Source: Diphasiastrum complanatum
Taxonomy: Eukaryota > Streptophyta > Lycopodiopsida > Lycopodiales > Lycopodiaceae
Reading direction: 5' to 3'
Assembly (NCBI GenBank): GCA_029204225.1
Contig: CM055094.1
Span: 71,217,223-71,281,222, forward strand
DNA: 64,000 nt
Shown: positions 21,025-32,836 of the stretch, one piece after another
How positions within the stretch are numbered: the first letter of the stretch is position 1
Layout: every line of letters starts with the position of its first letter
The notes under the pieces: model-generated
What the model was told of the DNA's origin: nothing
Databases searched by the model: none
The model's input: the letters and a program-made list of their open reading frames with translations, nothing else
Program-made: the position numbers and the translations under genes

Positions 21025-22137
21025 GCATCTTGTTTAAGTCACATTGCCATTTGACTATCTAAAATTAATGAGATTGCCTCTGAATTATATGATGGATGGT
21101 TTAAACTAGCCATACTACCTATCAAACTATTGTTAATGAGACTGTAACTAGACATGCTCAATTTTGCAAAACCTTTGCTATCAAATATTTAAAAAAGACC
21201 AAGTGGCTATATGGTCATTGTTCATCTGATGCTTGTTTGAAAGAAGCTAATAATGAAAGACTTTGGACTACGTATCATATATATGTCACATCATAATCCA
21301 TGTTTTATGTGTATTCACCTAGTCAAAAAATTAGCCTTGGAAAGATCATAAAATCAAAATTTTGCCCTATATCCGAATGTCATCAAATTTTTTGTCAAAA
21401 ACTCAATAGAAACTAAAGCATGATTTGACTGAAGTAATGCTAGACTTTTTACTAGGGAAATAAGTACTACCTTTTTCTCTTATGCACTTTTACAGCTCAC
21501 AAGAGCACTTTTAGATGAATTACCAATGCACACAAATGCTACTTCTCAAGGTTAGCCACTTATTTGACTGAAACTCTCGGTATGCTAACTCCTCTCCTTA
21601 TGGAGAGAGTAGGCCATAAGGCAACCACATACCAAAGTATTCTAAATGTGGATATTATTCTTTTTGGACAATGTATTTCATTTCTTTCACTAAAAGTAAT
21701 TTTTGTTGTCCAGTGATATTGCTATAAGTGGAAATATTGAAATAACGACTTAAGTTGGTCATGGGAATGCAAGCACTTTGAAGAACATTTAAATTTAATA
21801 TCGGTATAGAAAACTTATGCCAATGGAATAACTTTCTAATAAATGATTGTGTAATTAGACTAGGTGAAAAAAAATGGAGACAAGTATGGGAGATATTAAT
21901 GGGTTTATGATGCTCTCCTACATGCTGTAGTTGGTATTTATCTTGCTATGAAATGATTAGCCAAACTTGGTGAACTAGACAATGTGCATTCCTTTAAACA
22001 CATGTTTCAGTATATAGATGATGTATGCTTTCTTAAAATCCTAGACCTATGTTGCCTCTAGAAAGAAAGCAACCACGAGTGAATGTCAATCCATATTGGA
22101 TTTGGAATACCTAGACATCAAAACTGATAACGTCAAG
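21025..22137 (+). repeat. Block X, copy 3 (5'-truncated)
   Basis: It corresponds to about 10175-11133 of X1 and retains the roughly 150-bp stretch missing from X1 but present in X2. It is truncated on both sides and followed by the inverted W segment. Confidence 0.8.
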
Positions 22138-22142
22138 ATATA

Positions 22143-22235
22143 GTATGATGGTACTCAGGAAATAAATTCAGGTGAAGATTAACTCCATCAGCCTTCACAT
22201 GTAATAATAATAAAGTAAGCTAGATTATGCCAAGA
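22143..22235 (-). repeat. Block W, copy 1 (inverted relative to 37738-37840)
   Basis: The reverse complement of this segment reads like 37738-37840 (TTGGCA-AATCTAGCTTACTTTATTATTA ... GAGTACCATCATAC), with one roughly 10-base deletion and a few substitutions. In the other copy W leads into block Z. Here it is inverted and follows X3. Confidence 0.75.
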
Positions 22236-22245
22236 GGTTGATACT

Positions 22246-24400
22246 CGCTTGTATACTCACCCTGATCAGAACACAGACGTCTACTCTGATCAGACGAGGA
22301 ACTCGTGATATCATATTGCTCTTCCATTTATTTCAAAACTATACTTCACGTTGAATCTAATTTCAGTAGTACCACACACAAACCATATCCAATCTCTTCG
22401 GTGGACTGTACTCTTGTTTTTAGAGTATGAATTAATTTTAAGATCATGTTGGGCAATCAGAATGCATAAAGCTGTGATTATCTTTAGCATAAGCTGTCTA
22501 TTAGACTGTTTTTGCACCTAGCAGCCGATTAGAACGGGAGAGCTATTCCGAAATATTCCTGCTCTCTTCTCCATTCTCGTTCTTCCTATCTCCCTTGCCC
22601 CATCAATTGCTACATAGATGAATCACATTTTCCATTTCCTTCTACCCATAGTCCTTCACAAGTCTACACCACAATCATAAATTTGACGATTTATGCCTCT
22701 CAAGCAATGATTTATCTTATACTCACAAAATATTCAATCCAACTTCACCTCTCCCATACAAGATTTTTAGCAGAAAGTATTATGAGGAACACAACTGATA
22801 TTCCAATTTCATAATCAGACATTGGAAGATGAAGAATGGAGATCTCATTATCACAATTTTCATTTTTGTATTTGTAAACAACAAATGCAATGTACTGTCA
22901 TCTTATGAAACTGCTTACTGATGAATTCATGGATGTGAGTATTTTCATTGCACCTTTTATTAGGTGGATGAATGAAGCTCTTACTAGCACATGTTCACTG
23001 ATGTCCTTGAAAAACTTTTCATGAAATGGCCTTCATCTAGCCTCCAACATGTGATTTCCATCCCAACAAGTCGACATGCAACTATGCATACCTAACCAAA
23101 TTGGATCACCCTTCATCTTCTTATCAAATTCCATACTCGATCTCTCCCATGTTTCATCCCATGATGACTTTGCATAGCCCATAAACAGAATCAACCCTCC
23201 TTCGAAGGTACAAATTGAATCTCCTTTCTCCATGAAATACCCCTCATCTCCACACCATGCTACACACAAAATAAACATTGAGACAATCTACTTGAGATAT
23301 GAGTTTATGAAACATAACATATCTGTTTTGGCTGGCTAGTAGCTTATTAGATCCCCACTTTACAAGGACAATATGGTGAAGGAATTAAAGCTAGAAAAAG
23401 CACTGATCTACAAAGCTATCAAATTGATTTGATCCTTGGCTATTAAAAATATTTATAATCATCAGCTATTAGTATTAGAGGAAACAATGTGATTTTTCTA
23501 TGGAGTTTCTGAGGTTACGGGTAGAAGAACCTTCCTCTCTACGCCAAGAAGAGAGTTTTGTTGATTTCGTGGATGAGGAACCTAGTCAAGGGTTCTATGT
23601 CACCTCTACATGAGTGAAGTAAGCTTCATTTTCTGTTTTAGAGTCTAAAGTACCTGTACAAAAGGGTGCAATAGTAAGAGCTACAACTCAATTTATCATA
23701 AGCACTATCTTTTTTGTTCTTTTAAAGAATCATGACTAGCTAACACATAATCTATCTTTCCAACTTTATAAGAGTTATCCTGCAAGCCTTTTATATTTTT
23801 CTCGCTAAGGCAATGAGTAGAACGAATGCTAGTATGTTGATGTAAGGTAAGATAAAGTCTATACTTGCTAACAAAACATTAAAGAAGAGAGACATTCTCT
23901 CATGTCTCTAATGAGCATTGGAGAGAGAGTGGATTGATTTTTTGAAGTAGTATTTCCTTAAAGGAAGCATGGACATAATCTTTGATTTAACCTTAAAGTA
24001 AAGCTAGAAAATAAAACAGAAGTACACATGAAGGTGTCATACCATCAATTAAGGCAACAACACTATTTTATAGTTGATGTCATAGTGAGATGGGATAACA
24101 AGCTAGAAGCTACATGTGATATCCATCTACTTTTATCCCATATTAGTAAAATCATCCTTAGAGTGTCACTCCATTGGAAGTTCATCTTTAGGATGCCATG
24201 AAATGCTCCAAATGGGATGACAATAAAGAAAGCTAGGGACCTTATGTTGTAATGTCTCTTCAAGCCTCATTAATCACTTTGAACCCATTTTGGAAAATTG
24301 TCTCAATTGTTTATGTCATTTTAAGTGTCATGTCCACATTAAATCTGATCTTGGACAAATATCTAGTAAGGAGGTCAATAGGCCTATCTTGACCCATAAA
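22246..24400. other. Unassigned sequence
   Basis: No recognisable gene in about 2.1 kb. Short frames (for example 81 codons on the minus strand at 23033-23278) carry no motif I know. Confidence 0.45.
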
Positions 24401-24404
24401 TTAT

Positions 24405-25860
24405 TATGGCTATGAGGGGTCAAGGCCCTCGTTCAAACTCAACTTTCGCCCATAGTAGGCTTCGAAGGGAGTCTTCGACTCGACTCTTTTGGTGCTTGAA
24501 TAATTTTGTAGATAGTAAGTTGTTGAAACTACTTCAGCCCAAAAATTCTTGGGTAGCTAAGCCTTCGATATCATTGTTTGTGTTGCATCAAGCAATGTTC
24601 AATTCTTCCTTTTGGCTACTCCATTCAATTGTGGGGTGTAGTTGGTGGTGAACCGATGATGTATGTTGCACGAAGATAGATAGTCAGACATTTTGTATGA
24701 CATGTATTCTCCCCCACAATCTATGCGTAGGGTCTTGAGTTTTTGACTAGTCTGTGTCTCAACGAACTGCGTGAATTCTTTGAAGTAGTTGAATACCTCA
24801 GATTTGTTTTTGATGAATATTGTCTCGGTAAATATCAAATAGTCATCGATAAAAGATATTTCCTGAGTTATGTTGGACATATATTCCGATATCCTTTAAT
24901 GATTAAGTATGGTTATGGATATCAATGAATTATAATTGACGAATCGTAAATAGGTACTTGATTCTTATCAGATGATTATATGAAAATGCAACGATTCTTA
25001 AGTATGATCTATTAAATGCGTTAAGAATTTAGACCAGTACGCTGAAAGTCTAAATCTAGCCTAGTAAGCACATCTCACACGAGGCAACATTAATGCTCAA
25101 ATCTTTAACCATACTATTGTGATGCATGTACAAGATTGCTCTCATGTTTAAGTGTCCCAATCCTTGATGTCATAATTGGGCATTTGAATTACTCACATTT
25201 GCAGCAAGTGCATAATCATGACTCAAGATATACAAATTACATTCTTTGTTTGCAGAGAGGATTTCATTAGATTCATCATCTAGAACAGTACATTGTCTAG
25301 AGTTGAACAAAGCTCTATAGCCTTGATTTGTAATCTTGCTTATAGACAATAAATTCTTTGTTAATTTGGATACATAAAGTACACCATCAAGTATTCTAGA
25401 AATGTCATCTGGAAATCAAAGTCAAATTGATCCTTGGCCTTTGATCTTGTGGAGCTTGAGTCACCAAAGTAGAATACTTGGAATCTGATACTGTGAGTTG
25501 TTCAAAAAGGAACTTGCATAGAGTCATGTGCTGAGAAGCACCTGAATCGATATACCATTGATGGGTCTCTCTATTTCGTTGATCTTGTACCATCTATAGC
25601 GTCGGATCTTCATGGAAGTTTCTAGCAAAACTAGAACTTCCTTCATGTTGTTGCTACATCTTTTTCTTTGCATTGACAATCCTTAATGTCGTGGTAAGTT
25701 CTCTTGCACTACTTGAAAAAGAATTCGGTCTTCAACTTTTGTAGAACTTCCTTCATGTTGTTGCTGCATCTTTTTCTTTGCTTTGACAATCCTTAATGTC
25801 GTGGTTAGTTCTCTTGCACTACTTGAAAAAGAATTTGGTCTTCAACTTTTGTTGTTTTTG
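24405..25860 (-). pseudogene. Ty1/copia fragment: Gag zinc-knuckle end, protease, integrase
   Basis: On the minus strand, right to left, there is a decayed zinc-knuckle region (duplicated, see 25633-25852), then a protease (25593-25405, WYIDSGASQHMT with the DSGA active site). Next is the GAG-pre-integrase part (about 25400-25050, YVSKLTKNLLSISK). The integrase is at about 24880-24420, with RIDCGGEY in place of R-D-GGEY and GVAKRKN in place of GVAERKN, so the usual catalytic Glu is Lys. Frames are broken repeatedly. The order is the copia order (PR-IN before RT), but RT/RNase H is not attached. It ends near 24405. Confidence 0.85.
25633..25852 (-). repeat. 110-bp tandem duplication in a copia Gag remnant
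   Basis: AGAACTTCCTTCATGTTGTTGCT...CAACTTTTGT occurs twice in a row with a 110-base period and about five differences. On the minus strand it encodes the knuckle-like stretch CKRTYHDIKDC, so the duplication copied a nucleocapsid segment. Confidence 0.8.
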
Positions 25861-25892
25861 TACAATTAAGCATTGAATTATTAGACAAATAA

Positions 25893-26183
25893 TTTGTTGC
25901 AAAACACGAGACAAATAATTAGTCGCGAAGAACTACAGAAACACATACATTCTGAGACGAAGCTGAATGCGATAAAAGATAGTATTGATTCATTATGAAA
26001 ACGAAACAGAAGTAAATGAGTACAATGAGTTGCGGATCAAAGCCACATACTCTATGCTATCTCTGAGCGGCCAAAATGAAAGTCTGAATCAAGCGCAATG
26101 TTGATAAGCAATAGCACAATAGCAATCTCTAAAACAACTCTAAGAAGCGAACTAGAATGCTCAAGAGTGTTCATGCTTGCAGG

Positions 26184-26264
<81 letters not shown>

Positions 26265-26883
26265 TTCAAATGCTTGATGATTGATAATTTGATTTGATAA
26301 TAAAACTGTATGAATATGAACAGCTATTTATACTAAGAAATTAATTGCAATCGATTGCGATCGCCAGTTGGCTGGTGATCCGTTGGCATCCATCTGGTTC
26401 CTTGTCATTGATTGCTGATAAGCGGTGGAAATTGGTCGTAAATAGTCTGTCTGCATAAATGAACCAAACTGTCACTTCCGTAGAAATGAATTAAAATAGC
26501 CATAGGCGATAGTGTCGGGATTTTGTAAACAACCCGACAGTGCCTTAAATATATCTTTTAGGGTTGTCCCACACTTTGCCAGAGTCTTTTTTTTAACATT
26601 TAAGGCTCTTTGGAAAAAGCAAAAAATGTGACTCTACATATTTGCACGAGATTCCTAATAGGCAAAAAATGCGAAAAAGGCGATACTGCATTTTTACACA
26701 AGATTCCTAACAGGCGAAAAAGACGACACAATTGTCAAACTCCGTGTATTTCTGCAGATTGTATAAAAACACTTGTAATTTTGCAGACTGTATAAAAACA
26801 TGGGAAAATCCGCAGAACTGGATAAACAATGGATGAAGATTAAAACCGATTAGTCGATTAGTAAGAAGGTGAATAATCCAACA
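25893..26883 (-). repeat. Candidate copia 3' LTR (minus strand), about 0.99 kb
   Basis: The right edge at 26883 is fixed by the polypurine tract AAGAGGGAG (minus strand) directly followed by TGTTGGATTATTC. The left edge at TGTTGCAAAACACG is a guess from TG...CA ends. On the minus strand TATAAATAGC near 26327 is a good TATA box. A 72-bp GA microsatellite lies inside it. Confidence 0.6.
26187..26258 (+). repeat. (GA)36 microsatellite inside the LTR
   Basis: Perfect GA run of 72 bases. On the transcribed minus strand it is CT. Confidence 0.95.
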
Positions 26884-27632
26884 CTCCCTCTTAATCTGAG
26901 TCCTTGAATGCCTGGACCTTCAAACTTAGTTCTAAACAGAATCTTCTGTGTGAATCCAAACTTAATGCTTTGGTAAATAACATATGTTGTCATATCTTGC
27001 GTTCTATAGTACTGCAATCTGACCTCTTCATTGAGAACTTTGCTTCTGACGAAATGATACTTCATTTCAATGTGCTTACTCCTAGAATGAAATCTAGGGT
27101 TGGCTGATAAAACAGTGGCACTTTGATTATCACAAAATAATGTCGTCGAAGCACATTGATTCAGACTGATATCTGAGAGTAAGTTCCTCAACCAAATTGC
27201 TTCCTTTGTAGCTTGAGAGGCTGCGATATACTCCGATTCAGTGGAAGATAGAGCTATTGAAGATTGCTTGTGACTGTTCCAAGAAATTGAACCATTGTTG
27301 AGGAAGAATGTAAATCTGAAAGTGGATTTACGAGTGTCTACATCTTCTGCCCAACTTGCATATGTGTAACCACTGAGTAAATTGAGTTTGTCATTGCCAA
27401 CTACTCCATAACAAATGCAAAAGTCCATAGTAGCTCGAAGATATCTCATGACTCTGATAAGAGCCTTCCAATGTGTTATATTAGGATTAGTCATAAACTG
27501 ACTGAGAGAGCTAATTGCAAAAGCTATGTCTGGCCTAGTACAGATCATGGCGTACATAAGAGATCCTATAATAGAAGCAGGAGAACCAGCAGCAGCAGCA
27601 GTAGCCACCATGACAAAAAAGCCCTTCCCCAA
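26884..27632 (-). pseudogene. Ty1/copia RNase H and end of RT
   Basis: The minus-strand frame reads IGSLMYAMICTRPDIAFA (RT connection), then GYTYASWAEDVDTRKST, SSTESEYIAAS, LFCDNQSA and HSRSKHIEMKYHF, which are the copia RNase H blocks. The first catalytic position, normally SDSDWAG, reads TYASWAED and is altered. The C-terminus departs from the family after YYRTQDM. The coding strand ends at the polypurine tract beside the 3' LTR, as in an ordinary element end. Upstream of 27600 the sequence is no longer copia. Confidence 0.85.
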
Positions 27633-27639
27633 CTACAAC

Positions 27640-28719
27640 TGGGTCCCCCCCTAATCTGTTGCAGGACCCACTGCAACACATGTAGAATGACGTGGTTTTG
27701 CTTGGCACTTGGAAAAGAATGGATCTTTAGTCGCTTTTGTAAAACCAAGTGCTTATTCGCCTCAAAATTATTTCACAAAATTGGAGATCTCTTGACGACC
27801 TCTACATCCTAGCCCCCTTGAGAGCCTCTTGTGAGTCCTACTCGCCTTGTCGCCTTGCAGTCTATTTCTGCTCGCTCAGCTTCTTCCCCAAGGCTTCAAA
27901 TATTTGGAAGTGGAGCTTGCTTCCATAAGATAGTGGCCCCCTCTTGTACTTTTAGGATAAAGCTGAACTCTTGCCAGTCTTCTATCATTGTAACGTACCG
28001 GGAGGACATAAAGGTCACTCTGTAGTAAAGTTGGGCCATCATTTCATGATCGTCCTCAAACTATCTGGAGAGCCACATTGGGATTGATCTGAATTGGATC
28101 TAAGCCACGATCCCAAAAACATTCTTGATGCATCCATCAATCTGCAATATTTTGTAGTTTCCCTTATCCACAGATCAACATAGATATAAAACATGTCTTG
28201 TCGCCAAGTTCTCTCTCCCCTCATAGTTTGGTTGGGATTTTAGTATGACTTGACTATAAAGACTTATGGGGAGCTAATCACTTTGGAGAGGTTGAAAGGT
28301 TTTTTTGTGGTTGTTGGGTACCAATTGCATCAGCAATCCTTTAGCAACAAGCTCCAAGAATCGCATGGCCCGAATCCAAGCTCCAGAGGTAGCTCAACTG
28401 CTCTAGTTAAGTGGTTGACTCATCTATAGGTTTGGAGCTAAACCTTTTGCCTTGCTAGCTCATTCATAGATTGAAGGCTTACATGTGCTCAACTATGTTT
28501 GCTCCAAAACATTTCTTGGGATACCAAAATGAGTCCTTTGAGTCTTCTAGAAGCATTTCTACACTCCCGAATTAGCTTCACAAGATCCTCCCACACTTGA
28601 AAGTTGATATTGTCATAAGGGTCTACATCTATTAAGCCACAAGTTGTGGACGTGATTCACAATACTTTGGCACGAGCTTTATTCATTGGCCATGTTTATC
28701 AAGAAATTGTTGAAATCCT
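27640..28719. other. Unassigned sequence
   Basis: No supported gene. It lies between two copia fragments and may be decayed element DNA. Confidence 0.4.
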
Positions 28720-28965
28720 TTTAGCCCCAAATTAGGCTGTATGTACATCCATCATATGTATCTCTAGATTCATTGCAACATACGATTGAAGAATTCTAAT
28801 TGAAGAATGTTTGACTACTGGATTGAAAGTCTCAATATAGTAGAAATTTGGGATCTGGGAAAATTCTCTTGCAACAAGTCGAGCTTTTCTTTGATCAATA
28901 CTTCCATTAGCTTTGTACTTGATCTTGAATATCCATTTGCAATCAGCTATATTTTTTGCTTGCTA
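28720..28965 (-). pseudogene. Ty1/copia RT scrap
   Basis: On the minus strand: CKWIFKIKYKANGSIDQRKARLVA, followed by ETFNPVV and MNLEIHMMDVHTA. These are the RT fingers and first catalytic-Asp region, about 80 codons. It differs clearly from the RT at 30600-31692, so it is a separate insertion or family. Confidence 0.8.
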
Positions 28966-30599
28966 AACACATAATCCATTCTTTTTGGAAGCGTTTCTCT
29001 GGTAAGCTTTATGCACTCAAGATTAGCCATTCCAACATTGTGTAAATGGAGCTCATCAGGATTCGAATTGTTTATAAACCTTAAGTAATCTCCCTAATTT
29101 TGAGCTTTATTGTTTTGGCACACTATAAAGTGAACTTTCCAAGCTCTAGATGCATCGTTTTGACACAATGTACAATGAGCTCCCTTAGCTCTAGATTTTT
29201 CAATGTGGAATATCTTGTTGTGATCCCCATGAGATAAAGATGTATTTGTGTTGTGTAATCTGGTTCAATTGATGCCTTTTCTTGCACAACAAGTTCTTTG
29301 TATTCCTTCCAATGCACACTAAGTTTGTCCTCAATGAATCTATTGTACGTTGCATCATGGTATCTCGATTCTTGAAAAACTTTTATATTATTAAATGTCT
29401 TTTATTCTAAGTGGATCCTTGGAGACCTTTGGAGCGCCTCTCAAGAACCAACCATTTGCCTTTGGCATTTATCTGATTGTTAACCTTGATACAATGTTTC
29501 CTTAATTCTTTGGCCCATCTTACATGCATGAAGAAAACACTCTTCAATACATTTCCAACTTGGACCTTTACACCCAATACATTTGTTCCAACAACAAATA
29601 CGTCTTCCCTTTCATCAAATGATGAAGCATCCCCTAGTCCCAAGAGCAAATGCTAGAGTCCTTGGAATATAATTACCAATCTAGCCATATGTTTTTTGAA
29701 AATTTCACAACTATAGTTGTAGAACTTGATAAGCTTTCCACTTGGCACAAGTTAACTCAAAGCCTTATCACAACTTTATAACAAACATTATCAACTTGAC
29801 ATCTAAAGTTGACTAGTCTTTTCATCTAATTACCATTTCATATGTCCCCTTATATTCTTCCTTTGAGCACCTAGAGAGGCATGTGTGATGGCCCTTCTTT
29901 GTCCTTTTCGGATAACATGTTGAGCCTTCCAAAAATCAGCTAGGTTCTCTTATATTTTCATGCATTGATCAACCTTGTCCTCTCATCAAGCACCAAGAGA
30001 AAGATATGTAGATGCCCCTCTCTTCTCTTGTGACATATTGAGCTTGGATGGAGTTTTACATTTTTGTGGATAAGTCTCACTGTCTTCCACTAAACTTGTT
30101 GGGAGTTTTGGCCTAATTTGATGTGCACAATGCATGAGATTGATGGTATAATGCATAATAATGCATCTTGAGTGTGGCATCTTAATTAGTGAAACTTGAT
30201 TGCATCTCCTTATGAATAAGGTGCAATTGAGCTACTATCCTGTCATACTCTCCTCGAAGACCTCTCGCATAATTATTTCAAGCATTAGTACTATTGGCTA
30301 AGCCTGGTGACTATACTAGGATTTCTGGCGAGGGTTGTGTTACTTCAACATAGCACCAGGTGGATAAAGCATCAGTCAGGCACGAGATCTGTCAACTGAG
30401 AGCTCATAGATCTCAAAGTAGCTACAGTCTCCACAATCTTGCAGTCTGATCAGGACATCCCTAGGGCATAAATAGTGATAAAATTCAGGGGAATAGAAAT
30501 AACAACTCAAGATCCCTCTCTGGATCAACTGACAGATGTCACCAAATGATGGTAAGAAATCAATATCTATCATAAAGTTCTCCAACTCAACTCTAGGTC
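28966..30599. other. Unassigned sequence
   Basis: Several minus-strand frames of 60-80 codons occur (29123-29317, 29407-29649, 29986-30180, 30376-30585), but none has a motif I recognise. It interrupts otherwise copia-derived DNA. Confidence 0.4.
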
Positions 30600-31692
30600 A
30601 GGTAGCAAAGTACAACTGTACTTAAGGTGTTCTGAGCTTTGCCTTGCACTGATTCAGACTCCTAACATCATTTCCAATTCCAATGATGTCATCAACATAT
30701 ATTGCCATCACAGTGATCTTCGATCATGTTCTCCTGAAGAAGATGCTATGATCCATGTTGCACCTCTTGAAGCCCCTGCTTTGAAGAAATATTTCCATTC
30801 TTTCATACCACACTCGAGATGCCTGTCTGAGTTTGTAGAGTGCCTTCTTCAGCTTTCATACTAGATTAATCCCCTGCTCAAATCCTTCAGGCTGCTTCAT
30901 GTACACGTCCTCGTTTAGATCCGAATTCAAGAGCATCGTCTTGACGTCCAACTGGTGGATTTGCATGTCATTTAGTGCTGCCCATGCCAGCAAAATTCTA
31001 ATCGATCCGATCCTTGCAACCGGTGCGAATGTTTCATCGAAATCTATTCCCTCTGTCTAAGCACATCCCTTTGCTACTATTCTCGCTTTGTACCTTTTTA
31101 TCTCTCTATCAACATCAAACTTTATTTTGAACACCCATTTGCAGCCTATTGCCTTTCTTCCCTTTGGAAGATGTACTAAGTCCCAAGCATCATTATGTTG
31201 AATGGACTTCATCTCCTCCAGCATCGCTTGGTACCACATGCCAAAGCTTTTGGAATCTTGTGCTTTTTGAAAATTTGCAGGCTTCATCACATGCTCCTTG
31301 CTCATGAAAACCATATCATCAAACATGTGAGCATCTTTCTTACCCTGGTAGGTCTTCTCTCTTCTTCATGCTCTGCAGTTGAATGCTCTGGCATGTTCTT
31401 TCGAGAGGTCCATCCTCTAGTCCTGAACTTGTCCCCATCTTGCTACAGATCTTCACCTATTGTCCTCTCCAATGTGCTCTCTACGTCCATGCCTTCCTAC
31501 TGTTGAGTAGCCTCGCAGCTGTCAGATATCAGAATTGGTTCCTCAGTGACTATTACCACTGAGCTTCCTGAAATCTTTGGTTTGTTGTTTGCCTTATATC
31601 CAACATACCCTGCAGAGTCGTCATCGAATATAAAATTACTACTGATGATGAAAGCATTTGTGGTTAGATTGTACAGCTTGTACTATAAAGTC
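30600..31692 (-). pseudogene. Ty1/copia integrase C-terminus and RT
   Basis: The minus strand begins with the integrase tail YKLYNLTTNAFIIS (about 31690), passes a variable linker, then GCKWVFKIKF and YKARIVAKG (31140-31060). DETFAPVA, QIHQLDVK and the catalytic YVDDII near 30690 follow. A stop breaks the frame between KGCA and DETFAPVA. The sequence stops being copia about 30 codons after YVDD, so the thumb and RNase H are absent. At 31692 it is cut by the gypsy LTR. Confidence 0.85.
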
Positions 31693-32179
31693 CTCAATCC
31701 AAGGATCCTATTCTATGCATGCCAATCACAAGCAACACAAGGGAACCCAATGGTGGACAAACCAACCCAACCAAACCTAGATCAAACGGATCTAGCCCCC
31801 AAGCTATGGATCAATCACTCAGAGAGGAATGAAGCATCACACCAGCAGCATCCTGCCATCGGTCATGCTATCAAGCATACACTAGTGAGAACCCTGCATG
31901 TATACTTATACCCTCCAAGGCCCATGCACCACTAGTAGTGCACTATGACACCTCACTGGACACCTCTGCAGCCTATCTGGGGCACGTCATCCAGTTCCCC
32001 AATCACTCACTGATAGACCCATACAAATCCACCATCAAGTGTTTAGGCCTACAACCATTAATTATTACCATGTACTTATAAGGTCCCCAATTCCCTTATA
32101 GCCACAATTAACTTACGGGTTGTTGGTCTATCGGTCCCTAGCATGGACACGCTACCCGAGACCAGTCATGGGCATGACA
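31693..32179 (-). repeat. Ty3/gypsy LTR (minus strand), truncated at its end
   Basis: On the minus strand it begins TGTCATGCCCATGACTGG directly after a polypurine tract (AAGGGGGGAAGAA). It holds a TATA-like GGGTATAAGTATAC near 31905. It runs toward CAAGGATCCTTGGATTGAG-like text that also occurs at 32549-32828. In those copies the LTR continues to ...CTAACATTACA, so this copy lacks about 45 terminal bases where it meets copia. Confidence 0.65.
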
Positions 32180-32365
32180 TTCTTCCCCCCCTTATTCAAG
32201 TTCTGTCCTCAAAACTTAAAACTGGGGAAGTTCCTTCTTAAGCTTCCTTCCTGTTACTAGGAATCATCATCGTCTGTACGTCCCCTCCCAATGAACAAAA
32301 TTCTCGGTAACTATACGATTTCATAATCGTTTAGTTCTTGTATGCAAGATCTTTCTAGGTTCAAG
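32180..32365 (-). pseudogene. Ty3/gypsy polyprotein C-terminus and polypurine tract
   Basis: The minus-strand frame ILHTRTKRL-N-IVTENFVHWEGT, then LRTELE and GGKNVMP, resembles the chromodomain-like tail and stop region of plant gypsy polyproteins. It ends in the polypurine tract at 32180-32195. The frame is broken by stops. Confidence 0.5.
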
Positions 32366-32548
32366 TCAAGACACACCCGATGATTCATCCAACAAGTCCA
32401 ATCGATCTCCAAATCCAAGATGCTCTCCTTCATGTAGACTCTTCTTGAGACGGCTTACCTTGAGATCCTTCCGGGAATTCCAATTTGGTAAGCTAAGAAA
32501 TCGACCTTTTTAAGATCTAACAAGGTCCTTTATATCAAGGGAAAAATT

Positions 32549-32828
32549 TGTAATGCTAGTCGATACACATTACACTAGAATCCCTCAATCCAAGGATCCT
32601 ATTCTAAGCATGTCAATCACAAGCAACACAAGGGAACCTGATGGTGGACAAACCAACCCAACCAAACCTAGATCGTACGGATCTAGACCCCAAGCTATGG
32701 ATCAATCACAAAGAGGAGTATGGCATCATCCACCATCAAGTACCCTTGTGTTGCTTGTGATTGGCATGCTTAGAATAGGATCCTTGGATTGAGAGATTCT
32801 AGTGTAATGTGTATCGACTAACATTACA
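32549..32828. repeat. Fold-back element, about 90-bp inverted arms made of LTR ends
   Basis: The left arm (TGTAATGCTAGTCGATACACATTAC...AACACAAGGG, about 32549-32636) is repeated inverted at about 32743-32828 with roughly five mismatches. The whole unit begins TG and ends CA. The arm and the 100 bases inside match the 3' part of the gypsy LTR at 31693-31830. It is therefore two LTR termini in opposite orientation. No target duplication was found. Confidence 0.8.
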
Positions 32829-32836
32829 ATGAATAT

